Below, one piece after another: positions 15,178-24,256 of a stretch of 64,000 bases of DNA. Position 1 is the first letter of the stretch, and every line of letters starts with the position of its first letter. The translations under genes were made by a program, and so were the position numbers. Source of the DNA: Marinibacterium profundimaris (GTDB taxonomy: Bacteria > Pseudomonadota > Alphaproteobacteria > Rhodobacterales > Rhodobacteraceae); NCBI RefSeq assembly GCF_002210095.1, contig NZ_AQQR01000002.1, forward strand, positions 248,001-312,000. The letters run 5' to 3'. Below the pieces are notes generated by a model that saw only the letters and a list, made by a program, of their open reading frames with translations, ran no database searches and was not told the origin of the DNA.

Positions 15178-16413
15178 CTACAGGACGAACTGCGCGACCG
15201 TCTCGTCGTCGGTGATGTCCTGGTAGGTCATCCCGGCCCCGTTCAGCCGCGCGAAGAGCCGGTCGAAATTCGCCGGATCCTTCGTTTCGATCCCGATCAG
15301 GACCGACCCGAAGTTCCGCGCCGATTTCTTCAGGTATTCGAAGCGCGAGATATCGTCGTCCGGCCCGAGAATATTCAGGAATTCCTTCAGCGCGCCGGGC
15401 CGCTGCGGCAGCCGCAGGATGAAGTACTTCTTCAGCCCCATGAACCTTTGCGAGCGTTCCTTGACCTCGGGCAACCGCTCGAAATCGAAATTCCCGCCCG
15501 AGGTCACGGCCACCACGGTCTTGCCGCGGATCTCGTCGCGCAGCTCGTCCAGGGCCTCGACCGCCAGGGCGCCGGCGGGTTCCAGGACGATGCCCTCGAC
15601 GTTCAGCATCTCCAGGATCGTGCGGCACAGCCGGTCCTCGCCCAGAACCAGCACGTCATGCACCGGCACCCGGCTCAGGTGCTGGAAGGTCAGCGCCCCG
15701 ATCCGCGCCACCGCCGCGCCATCCACAAAGTTATCCACACGCCCCAGAGAGACCGGCGCGCCCTCGGTCAGGGCGGCGTGCAGGCAGGCCCCGCCCGACG
15801 GTTCCACGAAGCGGCAGGCGCTGCGCCCGTCGAGCCAGGAATAGACCCCGGCCGACATGCCCCCGCCGCCCACCGGCAGAACCACCATGTCAGGCGCATG
15901 ACCCAGCTGATCGACCATTTCCACGGCCAGCGAAGCCTGCCCCTCGATCACGTCGGCATCGTCGAAGGGCGCCAGGAAATGCCCGCCCTCGCGCGCGCAC
16001 CACTCCTGCGCGGCCGCAAGCGTCGCATCGAAATAATCCCCGACCATGTGGATATCCACATGGTCCTCGCCGAACATCCGGGTTTTCATCACCTTCTGTT
16101 CCGGCGTCGTCACCGGCATGAAGATCACGCCCCGCTTGCCGAAATGCTTGCACATGAAGGCCACGCCCTGTGCGTGGTTCCCGGCACTGGCGCAGACGAA
16201 CAGGTCCTGCTCCGGCAGCTTGCGCATCGCGTTCAGCGCGCCGCGGATCTTGTAGGACCGGACCGGGCTCAGGTCCTCGCGCTTCAGCCAGATATCGGCC
16301 TCGTACCTTTCGGACAGCAGGGTGTTCCGCTGCAGCGGTGTGGGCGGGAAGACATCGCGCATCGCCTGTTCGGCGGCGCGGGCGCGGTCCTGGATACTCG
16401 AATGCTCGCTCAT
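15178..16413 (-). CDS. ilvA: Threonine ammonia-lyase (threonine dehydratase)
   Basis: 411 residues. PLP enzyme of fold type II: PLP-binding lysine in RSYKIRGA, the ASAGNHAQGVA loop, and the phosphate-binding glycine loop VLPVGGGGMSAG. A single ACT-like regulatory domain sits at the C-terminus (about 325-411, FILRLPQRPGALKEFLNILGPDDDISRFEY), the short form with one such domain. Makes 2-oxobutanoate from threonine for isoleucine synthesis, and is usually feedback-inhibited by isoleucine through the ACT-like part. Divergent from argG. Confidence 0.95.
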   Translation of the reverse strand: MSEHSSIQDRARAAEQAMRDVFPPTPLQRNTLLSERYEADIWLKREDLSPVRSYKIRGALNAMRKLPEQDLFVCASAGNHAQGVAFMCKHFGKRGVIFMPVTTPEQKVMKTRMFGEDHVDIHMVGDYFDATLAAAQEWCAREGGHFLAPFDDADVIEGQASLAVEMVDQLGHAPDMVVLPVGGGGMSAGVYSWLDGRSACRFVEPSGGACLHAALTEGAPVSLGRVDNFVDGAAVARIGALTFQHLSRVPVHDVLVLGEDRLCRTILEMLNVEGIVLEPAGALAVEALDELRDEIRGKTVVAVTSGGNFDFERLPEVKERSQRFMGLKKYFILRLPQRPGALKEFLNILGPDDDISRFEYLKKSARNFGSVLIGIETKDPANFDRLFARLNGAGMTYQDITDDETVAQFVL

Positions 16414-16515
16414 CGCCCTTCTCTGCCCCGTCGCAGACGCGGATACAAGCGTCCCGACCTTGCCGAACCATGCAAAAAAGGATAACCGCCGGGGCGTTCA
16501 ACGAAGGAAACCCAG

Positions 16516-17733
16516 ATGTCCGCGCCGAAGAAAGTTGTGCTCGCCTATTCCGGCGGCCTCGACACCTCGATCATCCTCAAGTGGCTGCAAACCGAATACG
16601 GCTGCGAGGTCGTGACCTTCACCGCCGATCTTGGCCAGGGCGAAGAGCTTGAGCCGGCGCGCGCCAAGGCCGAGATGATGGGCGCCACCTCGATCCATAT
16701 CGAGGACCTGCGCGAGGAATTCGTGCGCGATTTCGTCTTCCCGATGTTCCGCGCCAATGCGATCTACGAAGGGCTCTACCTGCTTGGGACCTCGATCGCG
16801 CGGCCGCTGATTTCCAAGCGGCTGGTGGAAATCGCCGAGGCCGAAGGCGCCGATGCGGTCGCCCATGGCGCCACCGGCAAGGGCAACGATCAGGTGCGGT
16901 TCGAACTGGCCGCCTATGCGCTGAACCCCGACATCAAGGTGATCGCGCCTTGGCGGGAATGGGACCTGACCTCGCGCACGAAGCTCATCGATTTCGCCGA
17001 AAAGCACCAGATCCCGATCGCCAAGGACAAGCGCGGCGAAGCGCCGTTCTCCGTCGATGCGAACCTTCTGCACACCTCGTCCGAGGGCAAGGTGCTGGAA
17101 GATCCGGCCGAGGCGGCGCCGGATTACGTCTATCAGCGCACCGTGTCGCCCGAAGATGCGCCCAACGAACCCGAATTCATCGAGATCGGGTTCGAAAAGG
17201 GCGATGCCGTGTCGATCAACGGCGAGGCGCTCTCGCCCGCCACGATCCTGACCAAGCTCAACGAGCTGGGCGGCAAGCACGGGATCGGCCGGCTGGACTT
17301 TGTCGAAAACCGCTTCGTCGGCATGAAATCCCGCGGCATCTATGAAACCCCGGGCGGCACCGTCCTGCTGGAAGCGCATCGCGGGATCGAGCAGATCACG
17401 CTCGACAGCGGCGCGGGCCACCTGAAGGATTCGCTCATGCCGCGCTATGCCGAGCTGATCTACAACGGTTTCTGGTTCTCGCCCGAGCGCGAGATGCTGC
17501 AGGCCGCCATCGACAAGAGCCAGGAACATGTCACCGGCACCGTCCGGCTGAAGCTGTACAAGGGCGCGGCGACCTGCGTCGGCCGCTGGTCGGATCACTC
17601 GCTGTACTCCGAGGCGCATGTCACCTTCGAGGACGACGCCGGCGCCTACGACCAGAAGGACGCGCAGGGCTTCATCCAGCTCAACGCGCTGCGCCTGAAG
17701 CTGCTGGCCGCCCGGAACCGCCGGCTGAAGTGA
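16516..17733 (+). CDS. argG: Argininosuccinate synthase
   Basis: 405 residues, the normal length. The N-terminal ATP pyrophosphatase loop [12 protein letters not shown] is exact, followed by the [14 protein letters not shown] and [12 protein letters not shown]-type conserved segments of the family. Joins citrulline and aspartate with ATP in arginine biosynthesis, cytosolic. The ATG at 16516 is preceded by AAGGAAA at a suitable distance. A 9-bp hairpin follows its stop codon. Confidence 0.97.
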   Translation: MSAPKKVVLAYSGGLDTSIILKWLQTEYGCEVVTFTADLGQGEELEPARAKAEMMGATSIHIEDLREEFVRDFVFPMFRANAIYEGLYLLGTSIARPLISKRLVEIAEAEGADAVAHGATGKGNDQVRFELAAYALNPDIKVIAPWREWDLTSRTKLIDFAEKHQIPIAKDKRGEAPFSVDANLLHTSSEGKVLEDPAEAAPDYVYQRTVSPEDAPNEPEFIEIGFEKGDAVSINGEALSPATILTKLNELGGKHGIGRLDFVENRFVGMKSRGIYETPGGTVLLEAHRGIEQITLDSGAGHLKDSLMPRYAELIYNGFWFSPEREMLQAAIDKSQEHVTGTVRLKLYKGAATCVGRWSDHSLYSEAHVTFEDDAGAYDQKDAQGFIQLNALRLKLLAARNRRLK

Positions 17734-17743
17734 CACGCCATTC

Positions 17744-17771
17744 GGCACCCCGTTGACACGGACGGGGTGCC
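17744..17771 (+). terminator. Hairpin after argG
   Basis: Perfect 9-bp arms GGCACCCCG and CGGGGTGCC with a 10-base loop begin 11 bp after the argG stop. Downstream bases are only weakly T-rich (CGTATTCG), so termination efficiency is uncertain. Confidence 0.5.
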
Positions 17772-17810
17772 CGTATTCGATCCTGTCACCCAACAGATGG
17801 AGTGACGAGG

Positions 17811-18218
17811 GTGGACGCGCAGAAATTCCTGGATGCCCAGGACAAGGTCTGGCCGCAGGTCGTGCGGGAATTGCGGCGGGGCGAGAAGAGCTCGCACTGG
17901 ATCTGGTATGTCTTTCCGCAACTTGCCTCGCTCGGTCGGTCCGAGCGCGCGCGACACTACGGCATCGCTGACCTGGCCGAGGCCGAGGCTTATCTCGATC
18001 ACCCTCGGCTGCGCGAGCGGCTTGAAGAGGTCTGCGACCTGCTGCTGATGCATCGCGGGTCGTCGCCCGAAGACATCCTTGGCCCGGTCGATGCGCTGAA
18101 GGTGCGGTCGTCGATGACGCTCTTCTCGCGGGTCGACGGCGCCCCCGAGGTCTTCGACACGGTGCTGGACGTCTTCTACGACGGCGACCGCTGTCCCGAG
18201 AGCGACGCGGCCGAGTGA
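17811..18218 (+). CDS. DUF1810 family protein
   Basis: 135 residues. The conserved core WPQVVRELRRGEKSSHWIWYVFPQLASLGRSERARHYGI is diagnostic of DUF1810, a family with no firmly established function. I place the start at GTG 17811, with GGAG about 8 bases upstream; a GTG three codons earlier would overlap that site. It has no signal peptide or membrane segment, so it is likely cytosolic. The gene stands alone between argG (same strand, separated by a hairpin) and a convergent lysin-like gene. Confidence 0.85.
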   Translation: MDAQKFLDAQDKVWPQVVRELRRGEKSSHWIWYVFPQLASLGRSERARHYGIADLAEAEAYLDHPRLRERLEEVCDLLLMHRGSSPEDILGPVDALKVRSSMTLFSRVDGAPEVFDTVLDVFYDGDRCPESDAAE

Positions 18219-18343
18219 TCGCTCTGCTCGAAGCGGGGCCAACCAGCTCCTCCCGGTCCGAAGTTCAGGCGCCGAGCCGCAGCCCCCCATCCGCTCGTAA
18301 CAGGGCAGCGCCTCTTCCGTCAGCGCGGCGTAGGCCCGCTTTG

Positions 18344-19159
18344 CTAGGCGCTTGTTCCGGTGCCTGAAATCTTCCGCTCCGACAGCGCGTCCCAGGTGCG
18401 GCCGCCCACGATCCCGTCGGGCAGTATCCCGGCAGCGATCTGCGCCTGCCGCACCGCCAGCAGTGTCGCCGGTCCGAAATCGGCATCCACCGGCACCGGG
18501 CAGCCCCGCGCGGCCAGCGCCCGTTGCAGCCGTTCGACCTCTGCCCCGAAGGAGCCCAGGTGCAGAACCGGCCCCGGCGCCTGCCCGGCCCCCACGGCCA
18601 CCGCCCATCGCGCGGCGATCTCGCGTTTCGCACGGGCCAGGCAGGCCTGCCGGTCCTCCAGCCCGTTCAGCCGGCCGTTCACCTTGCGCGTGACGGCCAG
18701 CAGGTCATCGGCATCGCAAAGCGGGTTGATGTCGTGATCGGTCCAGTAGACGCAGGCGATCCGCAGCGACGTCACGGGATCGGCGGCCAGCTCGGGCTGA
18801 TCCTCCAGCGGCAGCGCCATCAGCCCGCCGTAGCGGCGGTAATTGTTGCGCCCGGTCAGCTGCAGCAGCCCGCGCCCCTTGAAGCGCGGCCCGTCGCCCG
18901 GTTCGGTATTGCCCAGGTCGGCGCGGCCCTCGTAGGCGGTGCCATCCGCGAATTCCTGCGTGGTGCGGAAGCCCGCGCATTCATGTGTGATCTGCGCCAT
19001 GAAATGCGCGATCCTCAGCGGCGTGTCGATCTCGAATTCGGCCAGAACGGACGAGATCCGGTCCGACAATGCAAAGACGATGCGGCGCTGTGCCAGCGCC
19101 TCTCGCCCGGAAAAGACCGGGGCGATGGACAGGAGGAATTGACCGTCAAGCGGGATCAT
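18344..19159 (-). CDS. GH19-like lysozyme/chitinase with peptidoglycan-binding domain
   Basis: 271 residues from the ATG at 19159 (GAGG upstream). The N-terminal two-thirds match GH19-type hydrolases: the acid pair region ITHECAGF, and [19 protein letters not shown], the substrate-cleft motif. The C-terminal about 70 residues ([43 protein letters not shown]) form a PG-binding-1 fold. No signal peptide is evident. Such cytosolic lysin-like enzymes often come from phage endolysins or the gene transfer agent neighbourhood, but no phage genes are near. Could cleave peptidoglycan rather than chitin. Confidence 0.85.
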   Translation of the reverse strand: MIPLDGQFLLSIAPVFSGREALAQRRIVFALSDRISSVLAEFEIDTPLRIAHFMAQITHECAGFRTTQEFADGTAYEGRADLGNTEPGDGPRFKGRGLLQLTGRNNYRRYGGLMALPLEDQPELAADPVTSLRIACVYWTDHDINPLCDADDLLAVTRKVNGRLNGLEDRQACLARAKREIAARWAVAVGAGQAPGPVLHLGSFGAEVERLQRALAARGCPVPVDADFGPATLLAVRQAQIAAGILPDGIVGGRTWDALSERKISGTGTSA

Positions 19160-19299
19160 CTGCGCCTCAAGGCAAGCGGTTGGCCGAGGATCGCGGCGCA
19201 CTGACTTGGGGTCAAGGGCCCGTGAGGCGCGTTGCAGCCTGTTGCGAGGCGGCGCGCTCTCCGTGCATGATCCCAACGGCCCATTTGTGGAGAGAACCC

Positions 19300-19983
19300 A
19301 TGCGGGTAATGGACAAGTTGAAACTGCGGGTAATGGACAAGTTGAAACCGGCGCTTCTGGCCACGGCCATCGGACTTGCGCTGTGCACCGGCCAGGGCGC
19401 GAAGGCCGAACAGCTGCGCACGCTGACCGTCGCGGGCGGCTGTTTCTGGTGCGTCGAGGCCGATTTCGAAAAGGTGCGCGGCGTGCAGGAGGTGGTGTCG
19501 GGCTTTACCGGCGGCACGGTGGAAAACCCGACCTACAAGCAGGTCGTGCGCGGCGGCACCGGCCACTACGAGGCGGTCGAGATCACGTTCGACCCAACGG
19601 TCGTGTCGCGCGAACAGCTGCTTGAACTGTTCCTGCGGTCGGTCGATGTCACCGATGCGGGCGGCCAGTTCTGTGACCGGGGCGACAGCTATCGCACCGC
19701 GATCTTCGTCAAGACCGAGACCGAGCGCGACATCGCCGAAGAGGTCGTCGCCGAGGCGGAGGCCGATCTGGGCCAGCAGGTCGTGACCCCGGTGCTGGAG
19801 CTTGGCCCGTTCTACCCGGCGGAAGAGTATCACCAGGATTACTACAAGGGAACGAAGCTGATCCTGACCCGGTTCGGACCGAAGAAGAAGGCCGAAGCCT
19901 ACAAGGCCTATCGCGCCGCCTGCAATCGCGACACGCGGGTGCGCGAGCTGTGGGGCGACGATGCGCCCTTTGTCGGAGGCTAG
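19300..19983 (+). CDS. msrA: Peptide methionine sulfoxide reductase A, exported
   Basis: 227 residues. The MsrA active site [11 protein letters not shown] contains the catalytic Cys of the GCFW motif, with further conserved segments [26 protein letters not shown] and EYHQDYY. A hydrophobic signal ([21 protein letters not shown]) precedes it, so the enzyme should act in the periplasm, repairing methionine-S-sulfoxide in envelope proteins. The start is ATG 19300, with GGAGAG just upstream; the first codons are duplicated (see the tandem repeat), giving further in-frame ATGs at 19309 and 19333. Confidence 0.93.
   Translation: MRVMDKLKLRVMDKLKPALLATAIGLALCTGQGAKAEQLRTLTVAGGCFWCVEADFEKVRGVQEVVSGFTGGTVENPTYKQVVRGGTGHYEAVEITFDPTVVSREQLLELFLRSVDVTDAGGQFCDRGDSYRTAIFVKTETERDIAEEVVAEAEADLGQQVVTPVLELGPFYPAEEYHQDYYKGTKLILTRFGPKKKAEAYKAYRAACNRDTRVRELWGDDAPFVGG
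19301..19348. repeat. Exact 24-bp tandem duplication at the msrA start
   Basis: Two identical 24-bp units (19301-19324 and 19325-19348) begin with TGCGGGTAATGGACAAG and end in TTGAAAC. They encode RVMDKLKL then RVMDKLKP, lengthening the signal peptide n-region by eight residues, in frame. Perfect identity suggests a recent slippage event. Confidence 0.9.
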
Positions 19984-20048
19984 GCGCCGGCTGTGACACC
20001 CGGCCGGTAAGGTGTTGGGCCCGGAGGCGCCCGGCGGCGTGCCACGGC

Positions 20049-20915
20049 CTAGAACTGCGCCTCCTGCACGTCCTTCAGGTCGGGGATGACGTCCGCCGTG
20101 CCGTGCCGCGTCACCATGATCGCGGCGGCGCGCATCGCCTGCGCGATGGCCTGCGGCATCGGCAGACCCCGGTCGATCCCCGCGATCACGTAGCCGGTGA
20201 ACGTATCGCCTGCCCCGGTGGTATCCACCGGCGTCACCTTGAAGGCCGGGAAATCCCGTGCGCCCTCGGCCCCGTACCAGCGGCAGCCCCGCGCGCCCAG
20301 CGTCACGATCACGTCGGCCACCGGCAGCGCATCCGGCGCCAGTCCGGTCGCCGCCTCAAGCTGCTGGGCCTCGACCTCGTTCAGCACCAGAAGGTCGAGC
20401 AGCGGCAGAACCGCCTGCACCTCGTCCCGGTCGAAGGGTGCCGCGGCATAGGCCACCCGCAGGCCAAGATCGCGCGCCATCCGCGCGGCCTCGGCCTGGG
20501 CATTGGTTTCGTTCTGGGTGACGAAGAGATCGCCGGCCTCGGCCTGCGCCAGCGCGCGGCCCACCAGATCCATGGAGATCGCCCGGTTCGCCCCGCCGTG
20601 GATGATGATCAGGTTCTCGCCCGAGGTGTCCACCGCGATGATCGCATGGCCCGACACCGCGTCGACCTCGCCGATAAAGCGGGTGTCGACGCCGTATTCC
20701 AGCAGCCGCTGCACCATCCACTGTCCGTCCGCACCGACCGCGCCGACATGCGCCACCCGGCCCCCGGCCCGCGCGGCGGCGACCGACATGTTGGCCCCCT
20801 TGCCGCCCAGGCCCCGGCTCATGCCGCTGGCGGCAAGCGTTTCGCCCGGCCCCGGCAGGTGGGGCACGTCATAGACGAGATCGGCGTTGATCGAGCCGAG
20901 GTTCCAGATGGTCAT
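20049..20915 (-). CDS. PfkB-family carbohydrate kinase, ribokinase-like
   Basis: 288 residues. The N-terminal signature GGKGANMSVAAARAG and the C-terminal DTTGAGDTFTGYVIA (catalytic Asp in GAGD) define the PfkB/ribokinase family. LGSINADLVYDVPHLPGPGET at the N-terminus is ribokinase-like. It phosphorylates a sugar, with ribose the likeliest substrate, but nucleoside kinases share the fold. No sugar-uptake genes are nearby, so the substrate is uncertain. Convergent with msrA, divergent from mutS. Confidence 0.88.
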   Translation of the reverse strand: MTIWNLGSINADLVYDVPHLPGPGETLAASGMSRGLGGKGANMSVAAARAGGRVAHVGAVGADGQWMVQRLLEYGVDTRFIGEVDAVSGHAIIAVDTSGENLIIIHGGANRAISMDLVGRALAQAEAGDLFVTQNETNAQAEAARMARDLGLRVAYAAAPFDRDEVQAVLPLLDLLVLNEVEAQQLEAATGLAPDALPVADVIVTLGARGCRWYGAEGARDFPAFKVTPVDTTGAGDTFTGYVIAGIDRGLPMPQAIAQAMRAAAIMVTRHGTADVIPDLKDVQEAQF

Positions 20916-21122
20916 TCACCAGATCCGATGTTGCAGGCGGCGATCACCGCCATGTCGAGGATGTCAGTCCTGCGTCTCCCCTCAAGGCGCCCGACCTGAT
21001 ACCGCAGCCCCCCGCTTTCGACAACATGCGGGGCGGTGCGGGACAGGGCGCGGGCGTTTTCGCCTTTTCGGGCCAGAGGCGCATTTGTAAGGTCGCGCAA
21101 ATCAGCAGGACCGGGGGTGATC

Positions 21123-23747
21123 GTGGCCGCAGTGACGCCGATGATGGCGCAATATCTCGAGATCAAGGCAGCGCATCCCGACGCGCTGCTGTTCTATCGC
21201 ATGGGCGATTTCTACGAGATGTTCTTCGACGATGCGGTGGCAGCGGCCGAGGCGCTGGACATCGCGCTGACCAAGCGCGGCAAGCACGAGGATCAGGATA
21301 TCCCGATGTGCGGCGTGCCTGTTCATGCGGCCGAAGGCTATCTTCTGACGCTGATCCGCAAGGGGTTCCGCGTGGCCGTGGGCGAGCAGCTGGAAAGCCC
21401 GGCCGAGGCGAAGAAACGCGGATCGAAATCCGTGGTGAAGCGCGACGTCGTGCGGCTGGTGACGCCCGGGACCCTGACCGAGGACGCCCTGCTGGAGGCG
21501 CGGCGGCACAATTTCCTCGCCGCCTTCGCCGTTCTGCGTGACGAGGCGGCGCTGGCCTGGGCCGATATCTCTACAGGTGCGTTTCACGTGATGCCCCTGT
21601 CGCTGGCGCGGCTGGGCCCCGAACTGGCGCGGCTGGCGCCGGCGGAATTGCTGGTGAGCGACGGGACTGTGTCTCAATTCGAAGACACTGTCTCAGATAT
21701 GGGAGTACCGGTCACACCGCTGTCGCGCGCCAGTTTCGACAGTTCCGGCGGCGAGGCGCGGCTGTGCGACCTGTTCGGGGTGTCGACGCTGGATGCCTTC
21801 GGCAGTTTCACGCGCCCCGAGGTGTCGGCCATGGGCGCGCTGATCGATTACCTGGACATCACGCAGAAGGGGAAGCTGCCGCTGCTGCAGCCGCCCCTGC
21901 GCGACCGGGCCGAGCGTAACGTGCAGATCGACGCAGCCACGCGCCGCAACCTTGAACTGACCCATGCGCTGTCCGGCGGGCGGGCCGGGTCGCTCTTGTC
22001 GGTGATCGACCGGACGCTGACCCCGGGTGGTGCGCGGCTGCTGGAGACACGGCTGTCCTCGCCCTCGCGCGATCTGGAGGTGATCCAGTCGCGCCTTTCC
22101 GCGCTGGACCTGCTGATCGAAGACCCGCTGCTGCGCGAGGACCTGCGCGCGGTGCTGCGCAAGACGCCGGATATCGACCGGGCCCTGTCGCGCCTCTCGC
22201 TCGACCGGGGAGGACCGCGCGACCTGACGGCGGTGCGGGCGGCGCTGGAGCACGGCGCGCGGATCGCGGAGCGCGCAGCGGACAGCGGGTTGCTGGCCGA
22301 GGCGCTGACGGCACTGACGGGATTCTCCGCGCTGAGCCAGCAGCTTGACGCGGCGCTTGTCGCGGAACCGCCGTTGCTGGTGCGCGACGGCGGGTTCATC
22401 GCCGAAGGGTTCCACGCAGAGCTCGACGAGGCGCGGACATTGCGGGACGAGGGCCGGGGTGTCATCGCCTCGATGCAGCAGGAGTACATCTCCGAGACGG
22501 GGATCAACTCGCTGAAGATCAAGCACAACAACGTGCTGGGCTATTTCATCGAGACCACGGCGACCCATGCGCAGAAGATGCTGTCGGCGCCGCTGTCGGA
22601 CAAGTTCATCCACCGGCAGACCACGGCGAACCAGGTGCGCTTTACCACCGTGCAGCTGTCGGAGATGGAAACCAAGATCCTCAACGCCGGGGCCCGCGCG
22701 CTGGAGATCGAGAAGCGGCTGTTCGAAGAGCTGCGCCGCGCCGTGCTGGACCAGGCACCGCGCCTGCATCAGGCCGCGCGGGCGCTGGCCGAAACCGACC
22801 TGGCCGCGGGGCTGGCGGATCTCGCCGCCGGCGAAGGCTGGACGAAACCGCGCGTCGACGACAGCCGCGCCTTCGAGATCACGGCTGGCCGCCACCCAGT
22901 GGTGGAGGCCAGCCTGCGCCGCGACGGCGCGCCCTTTGTCGCCAACGATTGCACGCTGACCGCCCGTGACGGCGCGGCGATCCACCTGCTGACCGGCCCC
23001 AACATGGCCGGTAAGTCGACCTACCTGCGGCAGAACGCGCTGATCGCGCTGCTGGCGCAGATGGGCAGCTATGTCCCGGCCGACAGCGCCCATATCGGCT
23101 GTGTCAGCCAGATCTTCAGCCGCGTCGGCGCGGCGGACGACCTTGCGCGCGGGCGATCGACCTTCATGGTCGAGATGGTCGAGACGGCAGCGATCCTGAA
23201 CCAGGCGGACAACGCCGCGCTGGTGATCCTGGACGAGATCGGGCGCGGCACGGCAACCTATGACGGTCTGTCCATCGCCTGGGCCACGCTGGAACACCTG
23301 CATGCGCAGAACGCCTGCCGCGCGCTCTTTGCCACCCATTACCACGAATTGACCCAGCTGGCCGGCAAGCTGGAAGGGGTCGAGAACGCCACCGTCGCGG
23401 TCAAGGAATGGGAAGGCGAGGTGATCTTCCTGCACGAGGTCCGGCAGGGCGCGGCCGACCGGTCCTATGGCGTGCAGGTGGCACAGCTGGCCGGACTTCC
23501 GGCTTCGGTGGTCGAACGGGCCCGTACCGTGCTGGAGGCGCTGGAACAGGGCGACCGAGAGGGCGAGGCGCGCCCGAAGGCCCTGATCGACGATCTGCCG
23601 CTGTTCGCCGCCGCCCCGCCGCCCGCGCCGAAACGCCCCGACCCAAGCCCCCTGGCCGACATGTTGAAGGACATCCATCCCGATGACCTGACGCCAAAGG
23701 CGGCGCTGGAACTGGTCTATCGCTTGAAAGACGCCGCACGGACCTAG
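21123..23747 (+). CDS. mutS: DNA mismatch repair protein MutS
   Basis: About 874 residues. The mismatch-recognition motif is present (FYRMGDFYEMF, with the Phe-x-Glu that contacts the mispair), then connector and clamp domains, and the ATPase with Walker A TGPNMAGKSTYLRQ, a DDLARGRSTFMVEM segment, Walker B VILDEIGRGT and ATHYHEL. The start is uncertain: I prefer GTG 21123, which follows a GGGGGTGA run, over GTG 21132 or ATG 21141; the longer frame to 21036 has no family-like sequence. Divergent from the sugar kinase. Confidence 0.94.
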   Translation: MAAVTPMMAQYLEIKAAHPDALLFYRMGDFYEMFFDDAVAAAEALDIALTKRGKHEDQDIPMCGVPVHAAEGYLLTLIRKGFRVAVGEQLESPAEAKKRGSKSVVKRDVVRLVTPGTLTEDALLEARRHNFLAAFAVLRDEAALAWADISTGAFHVMPLSLARLGPELARLAPAELLVSDGTVSQFEDTVSDMGVPVTPLSRASFDSSGGEARLCDLFGVSTLDAFGSFTRPEVSAMGALIDYLDITQKGKLPLLQPPLRDRAERNVQIDAATRRNLELTHALSGGRAGSLLSVIDRTLTPGGARLLETRLSSPSRDLEVIQSRLSALDLLIEDPLLREDLRAVLRKTPDIDRALSRLSLDRGGPRDLTAVRAALEHGARIAERAADSGLLAEALTALTGFSALSQQLDAALVAEPPLLVRDGGFIAEGFHAELDEARTLRDEGRGVIASMQQEYISETGINSLKIKHNNVLGYFIETTATHAQKMLSAPLSDKFIHRQTTANQVRFTTVQLSEMETKILNAGARALEIEKRLFEELRRAVLDQAPRLHQAARALAETDLAAGLADLAAGEGWTKPRVDDSRAFEITAGRHPVVEASLRRDGAPFVANDCTLTARDGAAIHLLTGPNMAGKSTYLRQNALIALLAQMGSYVPADSAHIGCVSQIFSRVGAADDLARGRSTFMVEMVETAAILNQADNAALVILDEIGRGTATYDGLSIAWATLEHLHAQNACRALFATHYHELTQLAGKLEGVENATVAVKEWEGEVIFLHEVRQGAADRSYGVQVAQLAGLPASVVERARTVLEALEQGDREGEARPKALIDDLPLFAAAPPPAPKRPDPSPLADMLKDIHPDDLTPKAALELVYRLKDAART

Positions 23748-23776
23748 GTCTAAAGACAGGACATCACTACATCGGC

Positions 23777-23806
23777 GGGACAAAGGTCCGCGCGTGGTGC
23801 TATACT
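23777..23806 (+). promoter_or_regulatory. Probable sigma-70-type promoter
   Basis: A -10 TATACT (23801-23806) lies 18 bp after GGGACA, 27 bp upstream of the response-regulator ATG, which itself has a GGAG ribosome-binding site. Confidence 0.45.
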
Positions 23807-23833
23807 TTCGGTTGTACAGACTTCGGAGTCGCA

Positions 23834-24256
23834 ATGACCCGTATTATGATACTCGAAGACGACATGGACTTTGCCGAGATGCTGAAGATGGATCTCGTGC
23901 ACCATGGCTACGAGGTCGATGTCACCGATTCCGGCAACGAGGCGTTCGAACTTCTGTCGCAGCAGGATTATGATCTGCTGATCGCCGATATCTACATCTG
24001 GAAGGACGGACAGGTTGCGCGCGATGGCGGGCTGCTGCTGACCGGGCGGTTGCAGAACATACGGGTATCGAACGAAAAGGATCGGCGCGGGTCTCTGCCG
24101 ATCATCGTGATCTCGGGCGCGGCGCGCCGGCCGGGCCAACACCATATCCTGGATGTGGCCAAGTCGCTGGGTGCCGACGCCGTGCTGGCCAAGCCCTTTG
24201 CTCCGGAAGACTTGCACAACATGATCGACCGGCTTCTCGCAAGCTACCGGCCCTGA
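23834..24256 (+). CDS. Single-domain response regulator
   Basis: 140 residues, only a receiver domain: acidic pair E8-D9-D10, phospho-acceptor Asp52 (LLIADIYIW), Ser in VISGAA, and Lys120 in LAKPFAPED. A short insertion (residues about 57-86, KDGQVARDGGLLLTGRLQNIRVSNEKDRRGS) lengthens the loop after the phosphorylation site, which is atypical for receivers. It has no output domain, so it probably acts as a phosphate shuttle or by protein contact. Its 3' end overlaps that of the convergent hybrid kinase gene by 13 bp, suggesting a paired function. Confidence 0.88.
   Translation: MTRIMILEDDMDFAEMLKMDLVHHGYEVDVTDSGNEAFELLSQQDYDLLIADIYIWKDGQVARDGGLLLTGRLQNIRVSNEKDRRGSLPIIVISGAARRPGQHHILDVAKSLGADAVLAKPFAPEDLHNMIDRLLASYRP

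Noticed and set aside
21583-21598. Third parS site inside mutS
   Set aside because: GTTTCACGTGA is present, but the full 16-mer has four mismatches, so it is below what I would accept as a ParB site.
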